In this document: one piece after another, positions 59,727-64,000 of the stretch
Layout: each line of letters begins with the position of its first letter
How positions within the stretch are numbered: the first letter of the stretch is position 1
Source: Hyphomicrobiales bacterium
GTDB taxonomy: Bacteria > Pseudomonadota > Alphaproteobacteria > Rhizobiales > Beijerinckiaceae
Length of the DNA: 64,000 bases
Reading direction: 5' to 3'
NCBI GenBank assembly: GCA_028869185.1
Contig: JAGWTA010000004.1
Span: forward strand, 1 to 64,000
Translations under genes and position numbers: made by a program
Notes under the pieces: model-generated
Seen by the model: only the letters and a program-made list of their open reading frames with translations
What the model was told of the DNA's origin: nothing
Database searches by the model: none

Positions 59727-61814
59727 ATGCACACCTTCCTGCTCGTCAAGCTTTCCCTCTTGCCAGCCGTTGTTTTCTGGTCGCTTTCGGGCGCGGGGCG
59801 GGGCCAGCTGGCGCTCGACCTGGGCGCTGCGCTCGGCCTTGTCTTTGCATTGCTGAACTGGCGGGCGGGGCGGGTCAGGCCCATGGAAACGGCACTGACC
59901 GCCTTTATGGGCGCCGGCGCGCTGGCGGGCCATGCCGGCTTCCCCTTCGGCGCATATGCCGTTCCCGCCTCCTTCATCGTGCAAGCGCTCGCTGGGTTGT
60001 GGACCTGTTGGCGCGGCAAGCCCTGGACCGCCGCTTATGCAGCCGCCGAACATGCCGATGTCGCGCAGACGCAAGGGTTCAAGGCCGTGAATATGGGCCT
60101 TTCGCTGCTGTGGTCCGGCCTGTTTGCGGCAATGGCGGCGTTGCAGTTGGCGGGCGCGCCGGCGTGGGCGACGACGGCGCTTGTCGCAGCGGGCGCGCTC
60201 GTGTCGATTTTCGGGCCGAGGATCGCGGTCCGCGCCTATCTCGCCCGCGCGTTGGCCGCGCGCGAAAGCTTTCACTGGGAGCAAACGCCGTTCGAAACGG
60301 CGACGCGATCTTCTCAAGGCGATGATTTCGATGTCGCCATTGTCGGCGCGGGGCTTGGCGGCCTCACGGCCGCTGCGCTGCTCGCGCAGAGCGGCCTGCG
60401 CGTCTTCATTGCCGATCAGCACAACGTGCCCGGCGGCTATTGTCACAGCTGGATCCGCAAGGCGCGCGTCAACGGCGCGCCGCAGATCTTCCGTTTCGAT
60501 TCCGGCGTGCACGACATCTCAGGCGTGCGCGAGAACGGCTCGGTCAGCGGCATTTTCCGCAAGCTTGGCGTCGATATCGATTGGGCGCGCATGCGCCAGT
60601 CCGATTGGGTCGACGGCGCGCTTCAGGAAACGCCGCAGGACTGGCGCGAACATGCCCGGGCGCTGGGCAAGCGCCATCCGCAAAACGCAGAGAAGCTGAT
60701 GCGCTTCTTCGAAACGGCGAAGCAAATCTACGATGGCCTTTTCGATGGCGCAGAAAAAACCAGCGGCGTGCCGCTCGGCCCGCGCAGCGTCGAGGCGATG
60801 CTCGCTTTCGCCAAGGCGCAGCCGCTCGTCGTGCGCTGGATGGACAAACCTTTCGCCGATTTCGTGGACACGTTCGGGCTCGAGCCGGAAGCGCGCGCCG
60901 AACTCTATCGGCTGTCCGGCTACATTACCGACAATCCCTCCGAGATGACCGTTTTCGATATGATCCCGCTGTTCGGCTATTATTTTTACGGCGGTTTCTA
61001 TCCGAAGGGCGGCTCGGGCGTTCTCGGGGAAAAGCTTGCGCAATGTGTCGCCCGTCACGGCGGCGAAGTCGCCTTGCGAACTGCGGTCGCGCAGATATTG
61101 GCCGAGGACGGCGCTGCGGTGGGCCTGCGCCTTGCATCGGGCCGCATCGTGAAGGCGCGCGCAATCATTTCCAACGCCGATCTCAAGCGCACGTTTGTCG
61201 ATTTGCTGGAACCGCAGGCGTTGCCGGCCGGTTTCCGCGCGCGCATCGCGGACGCAGAACCGGCGACCTCCGCTTTCATGGTGCATCTGGGCCTGGATCG
61301 TCAGCCCGCCATGACCGAAATCGCGCATGCGGCGAGCGGGTGCGGTTTCGATGTCGGCATGATCGCGCCGTCCATCGCGGACCAATCCGCCGCGCCTGAA
61401 GGCTTCGGCACGCTCGAACTGATAGCGCTGATGCCGTATGACGAGGCGCGCCGCTGGTTCGCCGATGAAAATGCGCATGACGACAAGCCGTTGCGTTTCA
61501 GCGACGATTACGAAGCGCGCAAACGCGCATATGGCGATCGCATGATCGAGGCGGCCGAACGCGCCTTGCCGGGCTTGAAACAATCCATCGTCTTTCGCGC
61601 CGACGCCAGCCCGCTGACGTTCCAGCGCTACGACTGGTCGCATGGGGGCGCGATTTACGGCGTGGCGAAGAAAGATCGTTTCAAGGGGCAGAAAAGCCCG
61701 CTGCGCAATCTGTGGCTGGCGGGCGCCGGCAATTTCGGGCCGGGCGTCGAAGCGGTGATGATCGCCGGCGCGTCGGTCGCCGAAGCGATCCGGCCGGGCG
61801 TTCTTGCGCCCTGA
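59727..61814 (+). CDS. membrane-domain-fused FAD oxidoreductase (phytoene dehydrogenase/CrtISO-like)
   Basis: This 695-residue fusion starts with residues 1-~180, which hold about five hydrophobic helices of no recognised family (WSLSGAGRG, FMGAGALAGHAGFPFG). Residues ~205-695 form a CrtI/carotenoid isomerase-type amine-oxidase-fold domain with the dinucleotide motif DVAIVGAGLGGLTAAALL and the FAD-binding segment near the C-terminus (LWLAGAGNFGPGVEAVMIAG). The enzyme probably acts on a membrane or isoprenoid substrate (desaturation, isomerisation or retinol-type saturation). No carotenoid synthesis gene is nearby. Expression is likely repressed by the divergent TetR protein through two operators. 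Confidence 0.82.
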   Translation: MHTFLLVKLSLLPAVVFWSLSGAGRGQLALDLGAALGLVFALLNWRAGRVRPMETALTAFMGAGALAGHAGFPFGAYAVPASFIVQALAGLWTCWRGKPWTAAYAAAEHADVAQTQGFKAVNMGLSLLWSGLFAAMAALQLAGAPAWATTALVAAGALVSIFGPRIAVRAYLARALAARESFHWEQTPFETATRSSQGDDFDVAIVGAGLGGLTAAALLAQSGLRVFIADQHNVPGGYCHSWIRKARVNGAPQIFRFDSGVHDISGVRENGSVSGIFRKLGVDIDWARMRQSDWVDGALQETPQDWREHARALGKRHPQNAEKLMRFFETAKQIYDGLFDGAEKTSGVPLGPRSVEAMLAFAKAQPLVVRWMDKPFADFVDTFGLEPEARAELYRLSGYITDNPSEMTVFDMIPLFGYYFYGGFYPKGGSGVLGEKLAQCVARHGGEVALRTAVAQILAEDGAAVGLRLASGRIVKARAIISNADLKRTFVDLLEPQALPAGFRARIADAEPATSAFMVHLGLDRQPAMTEIAHAASGCGFDVGMIAPSIADQSAAPEGFGTLELIALMPYDEARRWFADENAHDDKPLRFSDDYEARKRAYGDRMIEAAERALPGLKQSIVFRADASPLTFQRYDWSHGGAIYGVAKKDRFKGQKSPLRNLWLAGAGNFGPGVEAVMIAGASVAEAIRPGVLAP

Positions 61815-61848
61815 GCGTCCCGCAGCGCGGGCGCTCGAGGCGCATGCG

Positions 61849-62523
61849 TCAGTCGCGCCGCGAGGGCACTGCCACGCGTGGCGGATTGCCGAGGCGCTTG
61901 TCGAGATAGGCGCCGACTTCCTCGATCAGCGGCTCGACGCGATTTTCGAAGAAGTGATTGGCGCCTTGAATGACGGCGTGTTCGATCACAATGCCCTTTT
62001 GCGTTTTCAGCTTCTCGATCAGCGGCGTCACTTCCTTGATCGGCGCGACGCGATCCTGATCGCCGTGAACGAACAGGCCCGAAGAAGGGCAGGGCGCAAG
62101 GAATGAAAAATCGAAACGGTTGGCCGGCGGCGCGATGGAAATAAATCCTTCGATTTCAGGGCGGCGCATCAGCAATTGCATGCCGATCCAGGAGCCGAAC
62201 GAAACGCCGGCGATCCAGCAGGCGCGCGCTTCCGGGTTGACGGCCTGCGCCCAGTCGAGCGCGGCGGCGGCGTCCGAAAGCTCGCCCTGGCCGTGATCGA
62301 ACTCGCCCTGCGACCGGCCGACGCCACGAAAGTTGAACCGCATCACCGAAAAGCCGCGCTCGGCGAAAGCGTAATAGAGATTGTAGACGATCTGGTTGTT
62401 CATCGTGCCCCCGAATTGCGGATGGGGATGCAGGATGATCGCAATGGGCGCGCCGCGCGTCTTGGAAGGATGAAAGCGGCCTTCGAGGCGGCCGGCGGGG
62501 CCGGTGAAGATAACTTCGGGCAT
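61849..62523 (-). CDS. alpha/beta hydrolase
   Basis: This 224-residue cytoplasmic hydrolase has the nucleophile elbow GVSFGS (Ser near residue 110), the oxyanion/His-Pro segment LHPHPQFGGTMNN, Asp in HGDQDRVAP, and His in GANHFF. This family (YsgA/KpsC-type small hydrolases) is widespread and its substrate is unknown. It lies 103 nt downstream of the AlkB-type gene on the same strand and might be in its operon. Confidence 0.85.
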   Translation of the reverse strand: MPEVIFTGPAGRLEGRFHPSKTRGAPIAIILHPHPQFGGTMNNQIVYNLYYAFAERGFSVMRFNFRGVGRSQGEFDHGQGELSDAAAALDWAQAVNPEARACWIAGVSFGSWIGMQLLMRRPEIEGFISIAPPANRFDFSFLAPCPSSGLFVHGDQDRVAPIKEVTPLIEKLKTQKGIVIEHAVIQGANHFFENRVEPLIEEVGAYLDKRLGNPPRVAVPSRRD

Positions 62524-62626
62524 TTAGCACTCCGTGGGAAGCGCGGTTTAGCACGGGGCGAGGGGCAAAAAGCAAGCAAAATGCGCCAGAGGCGTGCGAG
62601 CGGGCGCATCGCCGCGCGCTATGCGG

Positions 62627-63760
62627 TCACCGGCGGCCCAGATTGACTTTGGCAATATCGCCGCCCGCCCAGTCCATGACTTTGGGATTCATCGTGCGGA
62701 ACCACAGCGGCGGGATCGCCGCCAGCACGAAACAGCCGGGATAGCCGCTCGGCAGGCGCGGCAGATCATCGAAGTCGCGCAGGCACTGATAGGGCCGCAG
62801 CGGATTGGCGTGATGATCCGAGTGGCGCTGGAGGTGGAAGGAAACCAGATTGGAGACGATATGGTTCGTGTTCCACGAGTGCCGCGGCGCGACCGCTTCA
62901 TAGCGACCGTCGGGCGTCTTCTGGCGCAGCAGGCCGTAATGCTCGACGTAATTGGCCTGCGTCAGCGCATACCAGCCCAGAAAATGATGCAGGACGATGA
63001 ACGGCGCAGCAATCCAGCCGAACAAGGCGATCAGGAGCCCGGCGACGCCGAGCGTCAGCGCATAACCGGCGAGAATTTCGTTGCGCCACGACCAGACCGG
63101 CAGCCCGCGCCGTTGCAGGCGCTCGGCCTCCGTCCGCCAGCCGCGCAGGAAGCACCCCGGCAACTCCCGTCGCGCGAAAGCATAGATGGATTCTCCATAG
63201 CGCGCGCTGGCGGGGTCTTCGGGCGTCGCCACCCACGTGTGATGGCCGCGATTGTGCTCGATGCGGAAATGCGCATAGCCCACCGCGTTATTGGCCAGAA
63301 AGGCGAAAGCCCGGTTCAGCCTGTCGGTCTTGTGGCCAAGCTCGTGCCCGATCAGCAGCACGCCGCCATTGATGACGCCGATGCCGAGCAGCAGCGCGAC
63401 ATAGGACCACCACGGCAGAGCGTTGGCGCCGAGAAACACCACCGTCGCGATGTAATTGATCCATGCGAAAGGCGTGATCAAGCGCACGATGCGCATGTAA
63501 TAGGGATCGGCCTCCATCGCCGCCACTGCTTCGGCCGGCGGGTTGTGTCGGTCCTCGCCGATCAGAGCGTCGAGCAGCGGAATGAGGCCGAAGATGAACA
63601 GCGCCGGGATCAGCGTCGCGCGCGCGTCGCCCGTTTGCGCATAGAGCCAGAAACTGAAGAGCGGGACGATCGGCGGAATGAAGGCGAGCAGCCAAAGATA
63701 GCGCTTGCCGTCGCGATAGGGCGTCGGCGCATCGAGCGCGGCTGTGTCCGACAAAGCCAT
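62627..63760 (-). CDS. alkB: alkane 1-monooxygenase (AlkB-type)
   Basis: This 377-residue diiron membrane hydroxylase has about six helices and the complete AlkB signature: HELGHK (139-144), EHNRGHH (168-174), NYVEHYGL (270-277) and LQRHSDHH (310-317). It oxidises medium- or long-chain n-alkanes at the terminal carbon, using electrons from rubredoxin. No rubredoxin or rubredoxin reductase gene is in the window. The His boxes separate it from ordinary fatty-acid desaturases. Downstream is an alpha/beta hydrolase. Confidence 0.93.
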   Translation of the reverse strand: MALSDTAALDAPTPYRDGKRYLWLLAFIPPIVPLFSFWLYAQTGDARATLIPALFIFGLIPLLDALIGEDRHNPPAEAVAAMEADPYYMRIVRLITPFAWINYIATVVFLGANALPWWSYVALLLGIGVINGGVLLIGHELGHKTDRLNRAFAFLANNAVGYAHFRIEHNRGHHTWVATPEDPASARYGESIYAFARRELPGCFLRGWRTEAERLQRRGLPVWSWRNEILAGYALTLGVAGLLIALFGWIAAPFIVLHHFLGWYALTQANYVEHYGLLRQKTPDGRYEAVAPRHSWNTNHIVSNLVSFHLQRHSDHHANPLRPYQCLRDFDDLPRLPSGYPGCFVLAAIPPLWFRTMNPKVMDWAGGDIAKVNLGRR

Positions 63761-63906
63761 GATCTGCTCCCATGCCGGTTCGCCCGATTGCAGGCCTCCA
63801 GCGCGACAAAGTCAACAGGCGAACTTTGAGGGGAAAACGGCCAGGTCAGGCCTGGGCCAGTCAATCCTGCGATTGTCCTCCATCTCAACGGGGGAAGGGA
63901 GCCGCC

Positions 63907-64000
63907 ATGTTCAACGTCGCTATTGCGGCCGATTGGAAACGCAAGTTCAACGCCGCCATCGACTCCGGCGCGACCATTGATCTGGCGGTGATCGAGCGCA
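63907..64000 (+). CDS. start of a further gene, 3' partial
   Basis: ATG 63907 follows AGGGAG at ~5-6 nt and opens a frame that runs 31 codons to the right edge (MFNVAIAADWKRKFNAAIDS and onward). The product is not recognised. It is divergent from the AlkB-type gene, 146 nt between starts. Confidence 0.5.
   Translation, partial: MFNVAIAADWKRKFNAAIDSGATIDLAVIER

Overview
The window is high-GC bacterial DNA from an alphaproteobacterium, most likely Hyphomicrobiales (rhizobial or Beijerinckiaceae/Methylocystaceae-like). The evidence is conserved gene blocks known from that group: erpA-dgt, argS-SPOR-nagZ-scpA-scpB, dsbA-aroQ-accB-accC near aat, and rne-amiC-PBP1A-prfB. Other support comes from an IalB-family protein, an Omp25/Omp31-like porin and an RNase E with a long acidic insertion. 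Genus cannot be fixed from the sequence alone. Most of the window is chromosomal backbone, with one clear accessory insert near the left end.

Layout. 1-2539: 3' end of a type I secretion adaptor, a PfkB-type sugar kinase, and the C-terminal half of a GntR-family regulator that has lost its DNA-binding half. 2540-7300: accessory cassette with a one-motif phospholipase D-like nuclease, an unrecognised protein, a RelE/ParE-UvrD/Rep helicase fusion and a convergent winged-helix-like protein. A tRNA-Gln(CTG) gene follows. 7480-11760: ppx, rlmE, a frameshifted dicarboxylate/amino-acid symporter and an orphan amino-acid binding protein, closed by a strong terminator. 11828-27744: porin, dgt, erpA, guaB, an MFS exporter, small membrane proteins, argS, a SPOR protein, nagZ, scpAB, a PAP2-like protein, a YhhN protein and aat. 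27855-36240: secreted phosphoesterase, TSUP permease, accC-accB-aroQ, a DsbA-like protein, an aminotransferase and a chemotaxis receptor. 36474-48717: DUF2218, rne, amiC, PBP1A, prfB (with programmed frameshift), an M23 peptidase, a hypothetical protein and tyrS. 48718-64000: AsmA-like protein, Bcp, IalB, a beta-CASP hydrolase, an alkyl-sulfatase-like MBL enzyme, anmK, a TlpA-like protein, TetR with a divergent membrane-fused FAD oxidoreductase, an alpha/beta hydrolase, an AlkB-type monooxygenase and the start of a further gene.

Functional themes. Peptidoglycan turnover and recycling is well represented (nagZ, anmK, amiC, SPOR protein, M23 peptidase, PBP1A). So are translation (argS, tyrS, prfB, tRNA-Gln), RNA metabolism (rne, rlmE), chromosome segregation (scpAB) and fatty-acid synthesis entry (accBC).

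The most interesting regions are the accessory cassette, a possible but untested defence or DNA-processing module, and the TetR/FAD-oxidoreductase divergon, which carries two near-identical dyad operators. Also notable are the symporter pseudogene, two genes that seem to lack a normal start codon, and the prfB frameshift site. No CRISPR array, insertion sequence, integrase or rRNA gene was seen.
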